Source: Chryseobacterium capnotolerans (GTDB lineage: Bacteria; Bacteroidota; Bacteroidia; Flavobacteriales; Weeksellaceae). Taken from it: a stretch of 64,000 nt of DNA. The notes below the pieces were generated by a model. That model did no database searches, had not been told where the DNA came from, and worked only from the letters and a program-made list of their open reading frames with translations. Location: contig NZ_CP065589.1 in NCBI RefSeq assembly GCF_021278965.1, positions 4,531,001 to 4,595,000 of the forward strand. Direction: 5' to 3'. Position numbers and translations under genes: made by a program. Within the stretch, counting starts at the first letter, position 1. Each line of letters begins with the position of its first letter. This document shows positions 25,828 through 34,919 of this stretch, one piece after another.

Positions 25828-27327
25828 ATGAGAAATACAATTAAACTTATTCTGCTTTCAATTCTACTATCGTGGACACCATTCTATTCACAAACAGGAA
25901 GTGATATTATTTTTTGTCTGGATAACAGTGGTTCTATAAGTGACGTAGCCTTCAATCAAATGACTGTTTCCACAAGAAAACTCATGGAAGAGATTTTAAA
26001 ATGCAACCGGAATAATAGGGTTTCTGTAGTACATTATGGAACAGATTTCCCTGGAATGAGCCCTTCTGTCCCTAGAATCTACATAGAATCTAACTTCACC
26101 AATGATTTAGCAACTGCTCAAACATTTTCAAGAAGATTAGGAAATGGCGATCACTTTCATGATGCTGTTAGCTTAATAGGATCTGCACTTGATCATTACC
26201 CTCATCCTGATATCGTAAGTCCACAGAAATCATTGGATAAGCACCGTGAAAGACCATTAGTAATCATCTTATTCTCTGATGCGGAGAGAGCTAATGGCAG
26301 CCTGAGCAATGGTTCTTATTTGGTAAACTTTAATCCTCCGAACGGATTACATGAAGATAATGCTTTTGCAGCCTTTACAAAGTTTAAGATGGATAGAAAT
26401 GCTAAATTTATTGTGGTGCATGTCAGCGATTATTCGCCTTATATAGAAGCAGCGGCCAACATTGCGAGCCGTGGAGGATCATATACAGGAAATATTGAAC
26501 AATACAATGATGATCCGGATCATAATCTTCTTCCTAGATTTTACCTGAATAAAACCAACTTTACCTTAACAAGTACTGAAATATCCTCATTAAGTAATGA
26601 TGTTTGCAAAATGAACACAGCTTATGTAGATTTTTCCTATCAAGCTCGTTCATGTAAACTCCCTGTAAGTTTCCCATTACATATCAATGGAAATTACGCG
26701 ATTCCACAAGGAGCAAGCATTGTAAATTTTCAACTATCGCTCTTAGATATCGCAACAAGTGCCGTTTATCCAACATCTGCAACAGTTAATTTCCCTAATC
26801 CTAATGAGTTTGAATTTAATGTAAACCAGGCAGATCTTACCAATCCACCTTCAGGGCAGTACAAATTCATTATTGAGCTTGTTTATTCTCTTGGTGGTAA
26901 TAATGATGGAATTCATGCTGAAAACAGCATTACTTCTCCTTACGATTTTATGTACTGTGATAATGTGCGTATTAACACAAATGTTTCCAATCCTGCAGCT
27001 AAATTTGCAAGACCACAAGATAAGGATTACCGTATTGATCTTAATGCTGATCCTAACAACACAAAATCAATGCTTAAAGAAAAAGTTCAGCAGAAAAATA
27101 TTCAGATTTCACCGAATCCTAATAATGGAGTGTTTGTAGTATTACTTGACAAAGTACGTTCAGGATCATTACAAGTCAATGATATCAATGGTAAAGTTGT
27201 CTTTGAAAGACCATTTAGCAACGAAAAAGAAATAGCTGTTGATATTCATTCATTACCATCCAATACATACATTGTAAAAGTAAATTCAGGTAACGAAGCA
27301 TTCACACAGAAAATAATAAAAAGATAA
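25828..27327 (+). CDS. Secreted vWFA-domain protein with T9SS type A sorting domain
   Basis: This 499-residue protein has a signal peptide (LLSILLSWTPFYSQ) and a von Willebrand factor A domain (about residues 25-220). The domain has the metal-dependent adhesion motif DNSGSIS, a later Thr/Asp region (LVIILFSDAERANG) and MIDAS-supporting loops. A beta-rich region follows, and a type A C-terminal sorting domain begins near ISPNPNNGVFVV and ends in TQKIIKR. It is likely exported by T9SS and attached to or released from the surface, with a role in adhesion or protein binding. The ligand is unknown. Confidence 0.88.
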   Translation: MRNTIKLILLSILLSWTPFYSQTGSDIIFCLDNSGSISDVAFNQMTVSTRKLMEEILKCNRNNRVSVVHYGTDFPGMSPSVPRIYIESNFTNDLATAQTFSRRLGNGDHFHDAVSLIGSALDHYPHPDIVSPQKSLDKHRERPLVIILFSDAERANGSLSNGSYLVNFNPPNGLHEDNAFAAFTKFKMDRNAKFIVVHVSDYSPYIEAAANIASRGGSYTGNIEQYNDDPDHNLLPRFYLNKTNFTLTSTEISSLSNDVCKMNTAYVDFSYQARSCKLPVSFPLHINGNYAIPQGASIVNFQLSLLDIATSAVYPTSATVNFPNPNEFEFNVNQADLTNPPSGQYKFIIELVYSLGGNNDGIHAENSITSPYDFMYCDNVRINTNVSNPAAKFARPQDKDYRIDLNADPNNTKSMLKEKVQQKNIQISPNPNNGVFVVLLDKVRSGSLQVNDINGKVVFERPFSNEKEIAVDIHSLPSNTYIVKVNSGNEAFTQKIIKR

Positions 27328-27348
27328 GTTTTAAAAATATCCAACTAA

Positions 27349-27381
27349 AAAAGGTTCAGATAATTCTGAACCTTTTATTTT
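27349..27381. terminator. Bidirectional terminator between vWFA gene and SOD
   Basis: The perfect stem AAGGTTCAGA / TCTGAACCTT with a TAAT loop has an A-run on the left and a T-run on the right, so it can stop both converging genes. Confidence 0.85.
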
Positions 27382-27396
27382 TATAATAGCTGAAAA

Positions 27397-27993
27397 TTAT
27401 TTGTTGAATAATTCTTCTACTTTATCCCAGTTTACTACAGAAAAGAATGCAGAAACATAGTCAGGTCTTCTGTTTTGGTAGTTTAGGTAATATGCATGCT
27501 CCCAAACATCTAATCCTAACACTGGAGTTCCTTTAACGTCTGCAACAGGCATTAATGGGTTATCCTGATTTGGTGTAGAAGAAACAGATACAGAACCGTC
27601 AGCATTTTTTACTAACCAAGCCCATCCTGAACCGAATCTTGTTTTAGCAGCCTCCGAAAAATCATTTTTGAATTTTTCAAGACCACCATAATTTTCGATA
27701 GCAGCTTTTACATTTCCTACCGGCTCCTTGCTTCCACCAGGAGTCAAAATTTCCCAGAATAAAGAGTGGTTAAAGTGCCCACCGCCATTGTTTCTTACAG
27801 CTGGCTTGTCAGTTCCTGTCTGGCAGATCTCTTCAATAGTTTTTCCTGCTAGATCAGTTCCTTCGATTGCTTTATTTAAATTGTCAATATACGCTTGGTG
27901 GTGCTTCGTATAGTGGATTTCCATAGTTCTTGCATCGATCGTAGGTTCTAATGCATCGTATGCATATCCTAATTTTGGTAATTCAAATGACAT
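27397..27993 (-). CDS. sodA: Superoxide dismutase (Fe/Mn family, Mn-type features)
   Basis: This 198-residue cytoplasmic enzyme converts superoxide to peroxide and oxygen. The four metal ligands can be seen: His in [12 protein letters not shown], His in [11 protein letters not shown], and Asp and His in [16 protein letters not shown]. The Gln in [10 protein letters not shown] and the triple Gly before HFNH are typical of Mn-type or cambialistic members. Metal choice cannot be fixed from sequence alone. The gene has its own good promoter and a terminator. Confidence 0.95.
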   Translation of the reverse strand: MSFELPKLGYAYDALEPTIDARTMEIHYTKHHQAYIDNLNKAIEGTDLAGKTIEEICQTGTDKPAVRNNGGGHFNHSLFWEILTPGGSKEPVGNVKAAIENYGGLEKFKNDFSEAAKTRFGSGWAWLVKNADGSVSVSSTPNQDNPLMPVADVKGTPVLGLDVWEHAYYLNYQNRRPDYVSAFFSVVNWDKVEELFNK

Positions 27994-28018
27994 AATCTTT
28001 ATTTTTAATGTTATACTT

Positions 28019-28049
28019 CAAAATTAGCCAATATTTAAGGTATTATCAA
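28019..28049 (-). promoter_or_regulatory. Promoter of superoxide dismutase gene
   Basis: On the minus strand, TTG (28049-28047), 20 bases, then TAATTTTG (28026-28019), about 25 bases before the ATG. Confidence 0.7.
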
Positions 28050-28145
28050 AGATTGGGGATTACTTTAATAAATCTTTAACATTGATATATTGATTTAGAA
28101 TGAATTAAGTTTTAAAATATTTTTTCAAAGTACAAATTATTAAAC

Positions 28146-28181
28146 TAAAAAGCACGAATCCCAAGGACCCGTGCTTTCTAT
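28146..28181 (-). terminator. Terminator after rho
   Basis: The arms AAAGCACG and CGTGCTTT enclose a 13-base loop; on the minus strand they are followed by a short T-run. Confidence 0.75.
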
Positions 28182-28196
28182 TTAACAATATTAAAT

Positions 28197-30032
28197 TTAT
28201 TTATTCATAGACATCAGGAATTCTTCATTATTAAGAGTTCCTTTGATGTTTTTATTCACAAATTCCATGGCTTCCACAGGATTCATTTCAGAAAGGTATT
28301 TTCTAAAAATCCACATTCTCTGAGAAGTTACTTCATCCAGAAGAAGATCATCTCTACGGGTACTTGAAGAAATCAAATCAATAGCAGGATAAATTCTTCT
28401 GTTAGCAATTTTTCTGTCTAGCTGAAGTTCCATGTTACCCGTACCTTTAAATTCTTCAAAGATAACCTCGTCCATTTTAGAACCAGTATCAATTAATGCA
28501 GTAGCAATAATCGTTAAAGAACCACCCCCTTCAATTTTTCTGGCTGCACCAAAGAATCTTTTTGGTTTGTGAAGTGCATTGGCATCTACCCCACCGGAAA
28601 GAACTTTACCTGATGCAGGAGTTACTGTATTATAGGCCCTTGCTAATCTCGTGATTGAGTCTAATAGGATCACTACATCGTGTCCACATTCAACCATTCT
28701 CTGAGCTTTTGCAAGAACAAGGTTAGCTACCTTCACATGTTTTTCTGCAGCTTCATCAAATGTAGAGGCAATAACTTCTGCATTTACGCTTCTTTCCATA
28801 TCAGTAACCTCTTCCGGACGCTCATCAATCAGAAGAACCATCATGTATACTTCCGGGTGATTAGCCGCAATAGAATTAGCAATATCTTTAAGCAACATGG
28901 TCTTACCTGTTTTAGGCTGTGCAACAATCATTGCTCTCTGCCCTTTTCCGATTGGTGCAAATAAATCTACAATTCTTGTCGAAATCGTAGACTCACTTCC
29001 TGCAAGATTAAATTTCTCTTCAGGGAAAAGTGGAGTAAGATATTCAAATGCAACACGATCCTTAATAAATGCAAGGTCACGTCCGTTGACTTCTGTAGGT
29101 TTTAATAAAGAAAAGTACTTTTCACCTTCTTTCGGTAATCTTACAATTCCTTTAACGGTATCTCCTGTTTTTAATCCATAATTTCTGATCTGTGCTGTAG
29201 AAACATACACATCATCAGGAGAAGAAATATAACTGAAGTCTGACGAACGTAAAAATCCGTAGTTATCAGGTAATATTTCCAACACCCCTTCAATGCTTAC
29301 CATTCCATCGAAACTGAATTCTTTTTTATGGTCATGCTGTTCCTCTGCCTTTTCAGAATGTCTGTTTTGATTCTGATTTTGGTGTTGGTTTTGATGCTGG
29401 TGCTGGTTTTGATTTTTATGTTGGTTTCCGCTGTTTTGCGGGTGATTGTGTCCTTTTTGAGGTCTGTTAGCCTGTTGTTGAGGGGTATTGTGAGGCTTTT
29501 CTTCCGCCTGGGCAGGCTCTTGAGGTTCTGTGTTTTTAGGAGCTTCTGATTTCTCCTGAGTGTTTTCTGTATTTCCTGTATTGGTAGGAGAAACTCTTTT
29601 TCTTTTTTTCTTAGCTGAATTCGCGGCAGATGCTTCTTCATTTGTGGTTGCTACTGCTATTGTTTCAGCTTTGGGCTCTTCTACTTTTACTTCTTCAGCA
29701 ACCGGCGTCTTCTCTTCTACTTTTTCCTCTGCTTCTGGTTCTGCCGGGGCTTTAGCAGCTGCCTTAGGCTTTGTTGCCGGGGCTTTTTTGGGAGCAGCTT
29801 TTCTTACAGGAGCCTTTGCAGTTTTTTCTGCTGGAGCTTCTTCAGTAGTGGCGCTGGTTTCCGTGGCGTTGAAATAATCTTTTGCTACTTTAGGATTGGA
29901 AGCCTGAAAGTCAAGAATTGCAAAGATTTTGTCATTTTCATTGCTAGTTCTAGCAACTTTAACGCCCAAATCCTTTAAGATTTTAGTCAGTTCCGTTACG
30001 GATTTTGACCTTAACGTTTCTATGTTAAACAT
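28197..30032 (-). CDS. rho: Transcription termination factor Rho with long disordered insert
   Basis: Rho is the hexameric RNA helicase that ends transcripts. At 611 residues it is far longer than E. coli Rho (419). The N-terminal helical domain (residues 1-50) is followed by about 190 residues of low-complexity sequence. This is first Ala/Lys/Pro/Glu-rich ([14 protein letters not shown]), then His/Asn/Gln-rich (about residues 195-230, [18 protein letters not shown]). The RNA-binding cold-shock domain follows ([14 protein letters not shown]), then the ATPase with Walker A PKTGKT and Walker B VVILLDS. Such inserts are known in Bacteroidota Rho, and in Bacteroides one promotes phase separation. 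A promoter with good consensus lies upstream. Confidence 0.95.
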   Translation of the reverse strand: MFNIETLRSKSVTELTKILKDLGVKVARTSNENDKIFAILDFQASNPKVAKDYFNATETSATTEEAPAEKTAKAPVRKAAPKKAPATKPKAAAKAPAEPEAEEKVEEKTPVAEEVKVEEPKAETIAVATTNEEASAANSAKKKRKRVSPTNTGNTENTQEKSEAPKNTEPQEPAQAEEKPHNTPQQQANRPQKGHNHPQNSGNQHKNQNQHQHQNQHQNQNQNRHSEKAEEQHDHKKEFSFDGMVSIEGVLEILPDNYGFLRSSDFSYISSPDDVYVSTAQIRNYGLKTGDTVKGIVRLPKEGEKYFSLLKPTEVNGRDLAFIKDRVAFEYLTPLFPEEKFNLAGSESTISTRIVDLFAPIGKGQRAMIVAQPKTGKTMLLKDIANSIAANHPEVYMMVLLIDERPEEVTDMERSVNAEVIASTFDEAAEKHVKVANLVLAKAQRMVECGHDVVILLDSITRLARAYNTVTPASGKVLSGGVDANALHKPKRFFGAARKIEGGGSLTIIATALIDTGSKMDEVIFEEFKGTGNMELQLDRKIANRRIYPAIDLISSSTRRDDLLLDEVTSQRMWIFRKYLSEMNPVEAMEFVNKNIKGTLNNEEFLMSMNK

Positions 30033-30110
30033 ATTTATGTAAAAATGTAATTAATTGTGAGTAAGAAAAGTAAGTCCGGTGACTTTTGTTTTCAAGTACA
30101 TTGTATAATG

Positions 30111-30140
30111 CAAATCTACACTTATTTTTGAATTGTGCAA
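30111..30140 (-). promoter_or_regulatory. Promoter of rho
   Basis: On the minus strand, TTG (30140-30138), exactly 19 bases, TAGATTTG (30118-30111). It implies a leader of about 70 bases before the rho ATG. Confidence 0.75.
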
Positions 30141-30157
30141 AATTTATATTATTTTTG
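30128..30157 (+). promoter_or_regulatory. Promoter of DUF4293 gene
   Basis: TTG (30128-30130), 19 bases, TATTTTTG (30150-30157), 18 bases before the ATG. The region between its elements contains the -33 element of the opposing rho promoter. Confidence 0.75.
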
Positions 30158-30175
30158 CCTAGATTTTAATATTCA

Positions 30176-30565
30176 ATGCTACAGAGAATACAAACTATAT
30201 GGACTTTACTAGCAGTTTTAGCTGCTGTTTTCCTTTTTATAACGGGACAGGATGTTGTGATTTCAGATAGTATTCCTGTACTTAATATAGGATGTATTAT
30301 CCTTGTTATTATTGGATCATTAAGTATTTTTAGTTTTAAAAACAGAAAAAGACAAATTTTGCTGAATACGATCAGCATCATTATAAACGTTTTGTTGATT
30401 GGTGTATTGGCGTACTGGCTGCTAAGCTTATCCGGAGGAATTCAATTTCCTGAGAAGGGTATTGAGCCGATTTTCCCATTAATCGCGGTGATATGTCTGC
30501 TTATGGCAAATGTATACATCCGTAAAGATGAGAGGCTCGTGAAATCTGTAGACAGACTTCGATAA
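30176..30565 (+). CDS. DUF4293 membrane protein
   Basis: This 129-residue protein has four hydrophobic helices (about residues 6-24, 36-52, 60-83 and 97-114). The opening MLQRIQTIWTLLA and the end MANVYIRKDERLVKSVDRLR are characteristic of the DUF4293 family. It is nearly always next to rho in flavobacteria, as here, in divergent orientation. Its function is unknown. A terminator follows. Confidence 0.85.
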   Translation: MLQRIQTIWTLLAVLAAVFLFITGQDVVISDSIPVLNIGCIILVIIGSLSIFSFKNRKRQILLNTISIIINVLLIGVLAYWLLSLSGGIQFPEKGIEPIFPLIAVICLLMANVYIRKDERLVKSVDRLR

Positions 30566-30589
30566 CCTTACAACGATTTTTTGAGTGAG

Positions 30590-30618
30590 AACAGTTCCTT
30601 TTTAGGAGCTGTTTTTTT
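30590..30618 (+). terminator. Terminator after DUF4293 gene
   Basis: The stem AACAGTTCCT / AGGAGCTGTT with a TTTT loop is followed by T6. Confidence 0.85.
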
Positions 30619-30742
30619 ATGGATATTGATCTAAATTCTGCTATTCTCCCTGACAATCTGCTAAGATCAATTAATTTATGTAACTTTCCTGCAACATTTC
30701 AATCTGAAATACGACAGATTCTAAAAATTTTAATTAAAGACT

Positions 30743-31666
30743 ATGAAAAAGCTAACGTATCTTACTTTATCACTATTCTCTATATCCGTTTTTGCACAGG
30801 AAATTTCAAAAGAAAGAGTAAAAACCGTCATTTCCACTTTGGCATCTGATGAAATGAAAGGCCGCGAAATAGGAACTCCGGAAAATGAAAATGCAGCTAA
30901 TTATATTGCCGCTCTTTTCAAAGAAAACAATCTTAAATACTGTACAGGAAGTTCATACCTGATTCCTTTTGATTATAAAGGCAAAACAGCTTACAATGTT
31001 TGTGGTATAAAGAAAGGTAAATCTGATAAAACTCTTGGCTTTTCAGGACATTTTGATCATATAGGAACCAACAACAAAAGTGGAGACAATATTTATAATG
31101 GTGCCGATGATGACGCCAGCGGAATTACCACATTGGTAGGTATCGCAGATTATTTCAAAGATAAGGAGCCTGAGTTTTCTATGGCTTTCATGGCCTTCAA
31201 TGGAGAAGAAAAAGGAATGCTGGGATCAAAGGCTATCTCTGAGGATAAAAATCTTGACAAAATCTATCGTAATATGACAGCTCTTTTCAATTTTGAAATG
31301 GTAGCTACAGAATCTCAATGGGGAAAAAATGCGTTGTATATGACTGGGGATGGCTTCTCAGATCTTGATGAACTTTTTAATACCTATGCAGTAAATGGAT
31401 TAAAAATCAATGCGGACCCCTATGCAAAGCAGCAGCTCTTTTATCGTTCAGATAATGTCAGTTTTGTGAAAAAGAAGATCATTGCCCATTCATTTTCTAC
31501 GGTGGATATGACCAAAGCCACTCATTATCATCAAGTAAAAGATGATATCAACATTGTTGATGTTGATAATATGACCCAGATCATCAATAATTTCGGAAAG
31601 ACATTAGAGCAGTTAAATCCTAAAAACTTTGCCCCTGAATACAACGATCAGGTAAACTTTAATTAA
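30743..31666 (+). CDS. Secreted M28-family zinc aminopeptidase
   Basis: This 307-residue exported peptidase has a signal peptide ending SVFAQ. The two-zinc site of family M28 is visible: His and Asp in GHFDHIG, the bridging Asp in NGADDDASG, catalytic Glu-Glu in FNGEEKGMLGS, a further acidic ligand in NFEMV and the last His in THYHQVKDD. It probably removes N-terminal residues from peptides in the periplasm or outside. The gene stands alone and ends before a hairpin. Confidence 0.9.
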   Translation: MKKLTYLTLSLFSISVFAQEISKERVKTVISTLASDEMKGREIGTPENENAANYIAALFKENNLKYCTGSSYLIPFDYKGKTAYNVCGIKKGKSDKTLGFSGHFDHIGTNNKSGDNIYNGADDDASGITTLVGIADYFKDKEPEFSMAFMAFNGEEKGMLGSKAISEDKNLDKIYRNMTALFNFEMVATESQWGKNALYMTGDGFSDLDELFNTYAVNGLKINADPYAKQQLFYRSDNVSFVKKKIIAHSFSTVDMTKATHYHQVKDDINIVDVDNMTQIINNFGKTLEQLNPKNFAPEYNDQVNFN

Positions 31667-31682
31667 TACTATATTTTACACA

Positions 31683-31710
31683 AAAACCGTCTATATGGCG
31701 GTTTTATTTT
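31683..31710 (+). terminator. Terminator after M28 gene
   Basis: The arms AAAACCG and CGGTTTT enclose TCTATATGG, followed by a T-rich stretch. Confidence 0.7.
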
Positions 31711-31870
31711 TTCTATACCTGAAAAATAGATCTATTTTAATTTTTTTGAATGGATAATCTTTTTCGCCTCATTTTATTTAATTTCAAATTGTTGTAACAA
31801 AAAACCTTATTTTAAAACTTATCCATTAAAGTAAAACTGGATTAAGAACGTCTTATCTTCTAATTTTACG

Positions 31871-31878
31871 TAATTTTG
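31871..31878 (+). promoter_or_regulatory. -7 box TAATTTTG
   Basis: This perfect TAnnTTTG box lies 20 bases before the ATG of the ABC transporter. The -33 region has no exact TTG. Confidence 0.5.
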
Positions 31879-31898
31879 CTATCCAAATTTTTCATTGA

Positions 31899-33737
31899 AT
31901 GAATGAGTATAAAAAAATTCTGAGGTTCGCGAGGCCTCATCAAAAATATATCTACGGAAGTTTATTTTTCAACATTCTGTATTCTTTATTTCAGATTGCT
32001 TCTCTAGGGACTATTTTACCTGTTTTGGGAATGCTTTTTGGCACCATCAAATCAGAAAAACAAGGGACAGCACCTATTTATTCCGGTGAGATTGTCGACT
32101 TCTTCTCTTATGCAAAAGAATATTCCACTTACTATATACAATCTTTGGTTGCTGAGCATGGTTCTTTAAAAGTTCTTGCATGGTTGTGTATCATTACAGC
32201 CTTTATGTTCCTTTTAAGAAACATTTTCAGGTATTTAGGAGCATTACTGCTTATCAATTACCGTGTAGGGGTTACCAAAGATCTACGTGGGGCGATGTAC
32301 AGAAAGATATTATCATTACCTGTGTCATTTTTTACAGAAAGTAGAAAAGGAGATATGATGTCCCGTATGTCTAATGACGTGGGAGAGGTTGAAGGAAGCA
32401 TTCTGGGCAGCTTAGTTGAGCTAATTAACGCCCCTTTTATGTTGATCAGTACTTTGATCTCTTTATTTATTGTAAGCCCGGAAATGACTCTTTTCTCATT
32501 ATTGGTACTTCCTGTAATGGGAACAATGATTGCCCTGATTGGGAAAAGCCTTAAAAAAGATTCTCATGAAGCACAGCATGAATTGGGAAATATTTTCTCT
32601 ATTGTAGATGAAACCCTGAAATCTTCAAAAGTAATTAAGATATTTAATGCGGAGAAGATCATGGATAACCGTTTTATGCAATCTATGGGTAGATGGATTT
32701 CAAGCTCAATGAGTTTGGGAAGAAAGAAAGAATTAGCATCGCCAATGAGTGAGTTTCTAGGATCTATTACCTTCCTGATTATTGCATGGTATGGAGGAAA
32801 ACAAATTATTGTTGACCAAAGTTTATCGCCTGCAGGCTTTCTGGTATTCTTAGGAATGTTCTTCCAAATCTTACCTCCGGCAAAAACCTTATCAACATCT
32901 ATTTCCAACGTACAAAAAGGGGAAGCATCTCTTAAAAGAGTACTGGAAATCCTTGATGCTGATGTAAAAATTGAAGAAATTGCAGAACCAGTTTCTATCT
33001 CAACACTGAACAGAAATATCGAGTTCAAGAATATTGGATTCTACTATGACAAAGCTAATCTGATCCTTAAAAACTTTGATTTAACGATCCCTAAAGGAAA
33101 AACCGTTGCATTGGTAGGACAAAGTGGTAGTGGAAAAACTACAATTGCTAACCTTTTAGCAAGATTCTATGATGTTTCTGAAGGACAAATCCTTATTGAC
33201 GGTGTAGATATCAAACATTTAAAATTACAGGAATACCGCCAGCTTCTGGGAATGGTAACCCAGGAATCTGTATTATTTAATGATTCTGTTTATAACAATA
33301 TTCTGATGGGTAAGCCTGATGCTACCAGAGAAGAAGTGATTGAAGCAGCTAAAATCGCTAATGCAGACAACTTTATTACTGGGCTTTCTGAAGGATATGA
33401 AACCAATATCGGAGATGATGGAAACAAACTTTCCGGAGGTCAGAAACAAAGAGTTTCTATTGCAAGAGCGGTACTGAAAAATCCACCAATTATGATTCTG
33501 GATGAAGCTACTTCAGCTTTAGATACAGAGTCTGAAAGATTTGTACAGGATGCTCTGGAAAAAATGATGGAAAACAGAACTTCGCTTGTGATTGCTCACA
33601 GACTTTCAACCATTCAAAAAGCAGACTGGATTGTAGTTATGGAAAAAGGAACCATCGTAGAACAAGGAACCCACCATGATCTTATTGCTAAAAAAGGAAT
33701 GTACAATAAGCTTGTTGAACTTCAAAATTTTGACTAA
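31899..33737 (+). CDS. ABC exporter, MsbA-like (fused TM and ATPase)
   Basis: This 612-residue half-transporter works as a dimer in the inner membrane. About six transmembrane helices occupy residues 1-330. The nucleotide-binding domain follows, with Walker A GQSGSGKT, Q-loop MVTQESVLF, signature LSGGQKQRVSIARA, Walker B IMILDEATSALD and switch His in VIAHRLSTI. Relatives flip lipid A or export lipids and peptides. MsbA-type lipid export is plausible but not proven here. A small DUF1801 gene follows after 21 bases. Confidence 0.9.
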   Translation: MNEYKKILRFARPHQKYIYGSLFFNILYSLFQIASLGTILPVLGMLFGTIKSEKQGTAPIYSGEIVDFFSYAKEYSTYYIQSLVAEHGSLKVLAWLCIITAFMFLLRNIFRYLGALLLINYRVGVTKDLRGAMYRKILSLPVSFFTESRKGDMMSRMSNDVGEVEGSILGSLVELINAPFMLISTLISLFIVSPEMTLFSLLVLPVMGTMIALIGKSLKKDSHEAQHELGNIFSIVDETLKSSKVIKIFNAEKIMDNRFMQSMGRWISSSMSLGRKKELASPMSEFLGSITFLIIAWYGGKQIIVDQSLSPAGFLVFLGMFFQILPPAKTLSTSISNVQKGEASLKRVLEILDADVKIEEIAEPVSISTLNRNIEFKNIGFYYDKANLILKNFDLTIPKGKTVALVGQSGSGKTTIANLLARFYDVSEGQILIDGVDIKHLKLQEYRQLLGMVTQESVLFNDSVYNNILMGKPDATREEVIEAAKIANADNFITGLSEGYETNIGDDGNKLSGGQKQRVSIARAVLKNPPIMILDEATSALDTESERFVQDALEKMMENRTSLVIAHRLSTIQKADWIVVMEKGTIVEQGTHHDLIAKKGMYNKLVELQNFD

Positions 33738-33758
33738 TTATTTTTAAATCCTATAAAA

Positions 33759-34109
33759 ATGAACCCTATACAAGAGTATTTCTACAGAATCGAAGAGCCT
33801 GAAAGAAGTACTCTTCTTTTTTTACGGGAAACCATTCTGGCTTCAGATCCAGAAAATATTACGGAAACCTTCAGCTTCGGACTTCCCTTTATCAAATACA
33901 AAAAGAAAATGCTGTGCTACTTTTATTACAGCAAAAAGTATAAGAAACATTATCTTAGTTTTTATCATGGTGACAGACTGGATTATCCGGAACTTACTCA
34001 GGATGGAAGAAAGAAGTTTAAGATACTTTTAATTGATGCAGAAGAAGATTTGCCAGTGGAGTTCATATTAAGTTTATTAGACGAAATAAAGCCATATATT
34101 AAGGCTTAG
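33759..34109 (+). CDS. DUF1801 / YdhG-type small protein
   Basis: This 116-residue soluble protein opens with an R-I-E-E-P-E-R-S-T-LLFLRETIL helix. It carries the family-like FSFGLPFIKYKKKMLCYFYY and SFYHGDRLDYPEL motifs of the iron-chaperone-like DUF1801 fold. Function is not established. It lies downstream of the ABC exporter and is probably cotranscribed. Confidence 0.8.
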   Translation: MNPIQEYFYRIEEPERSTLLFLRETILASDPENITETFSFGLPFIKYKKKMLCYFYYSKKYKKHYLSFYHGDRLDYPELTQDGRKKFKILLIDAEEDLPVEFILSLLDEIKPYIKA

Positions 34110-34147
34110 ATAGCAAAAAGAATAGCCTTCAAACATATATAAAAAGT

Positions 34148-34174
34148 AAAACGGAGAAAATCTCCGTTTTTTTT
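34148..34174 (+). terminator. Terminator after DUF1801 gene
   Basis: The perfect stem AAAACGGAGA / TCTCCGTTTT with an AAA loop is followed by T4. Confidence 0.85.
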
Positions 34175-34212
34175 ATGAGTGATATTCGTGCAAATCATTG
34201 GTAATTAAAAAT

Positions 34213-34243
34213 AAAAAAGACTGTCCTTTTCAGAACAGTCTTG
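34213..34243 (-). terminator. Terminator of the psd operon
   Basis: The stem AAGACTGT / ACAGTCTT lies 19 bases beyond the psd stop. On the minus strand it is followed by a T-run. Confidence 0.75.
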
Positions 34244-34261
34244 GTATGATGATTATACATC

Positions 34262-34915
34262 TTAATCTTTTAATTTAGCGATGACATCTAAACCTCCTTT
34301 GGTAATGTCTCCGATCTTGCAGATGATTTCGGTATCTAAAGGCAGGAATACATCCATTCTTGACCCGAATTTGATAAATCCGAACTCATGCCCAGCTTTT
34401 GCCTGATCTCCCTCATTACAGTAGAACACAATCCTTCTCGCTACATATCCCGCAATCTGTCTGAAAACTACCTTATGATTGGTTTCAGTTTCAATAGCTA
34501 CTGTTGTTCTTTCATTTTCTGTAGATGACTTCTCATGCCATGCTACCAGATATTTTCCAGGATGGTATTTTTTATAGATCACTTTTCCGCTTACCGGATA
34601 TCTACAGATGTGGACGTTCAATGGAGACATAAAGATAGAAACCTGGATGGCCTTCCCCTTCATGAATTCATTTTCTTCCACTTCTTTGATCATTACTACT
34701 TTCCCGTCAACCGGTGCTATCACATTCTCTCTGTGGTCAAGAATAGTACGGTTTGGAACTCTGAAAAACCAGAATACAAGACAGTAAATTACCAACAAGG
34801 GTGCGATGATCAACAAAGACCATATTTTAAGGAAATAGATGGCTAAAGCTCCCAATACCAGAAAAAGTATTGTAGCTACCGTAATCGTTCCTTTTGATTC
34901 TCTATGTAATTTCAT
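34262..34915 (-). CDS. psd: Phosphatidylserine decarboxylase, short type
   Basis: Psd removes CO2 from phosphatidylserine to give phosphatidylethanolamine, the last step of its synthesis, at the inner membrane. The 217-residue proenzyme has N-terminal hydrophobic helices and core blocks VIAPVDGKVVMI, SIFMSPLNVHICRYPVSG and GFIKFGSRMDVFLP. The Ser in FGSR is the expected self-cleavage site that becomes the pyruvoyl group. The length fits the short archaetidylserine-decarboxylase-like class. It begins four bases after cdsA and belongs to the same lipid operon. Confidence 0.93.
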   Translation of the reverse strand: MKLHRESKGTITVATILFLVLGALAIYFLKIWSLLIIAPLLVIYCLVFWFFRVPNRTILDHRENVIAPVDGKVVMIKEVEENEFMKGKAIQVSIFMSPLNVHICRYPVSGKVIYKKYHPGKYLVAWHEKSSTENERTTVAIETETNHKVVFRQIAGYVARRIVFYCNEGDQAKAGHEFGFIKFGSRMDVFLPLDTEIICKIGDITKGGLDVIAKLKD

Positions 34916-34919
34916 GAGA

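Noticed and set aside
29328-29877. Two plus-strand ORFs opposite rho
   Set aside because: They are hydrophobic or low-complexity mirror images of the A/K/P and H/N/Q-rich insert of Rho and lack their own signals.
30619-30849. Plus-strand ORF between DUF4293 and M28 genes
   Set aside because: It overlaps the M28 start out of frame, begins inside the terminator tail and has no recognisable features.
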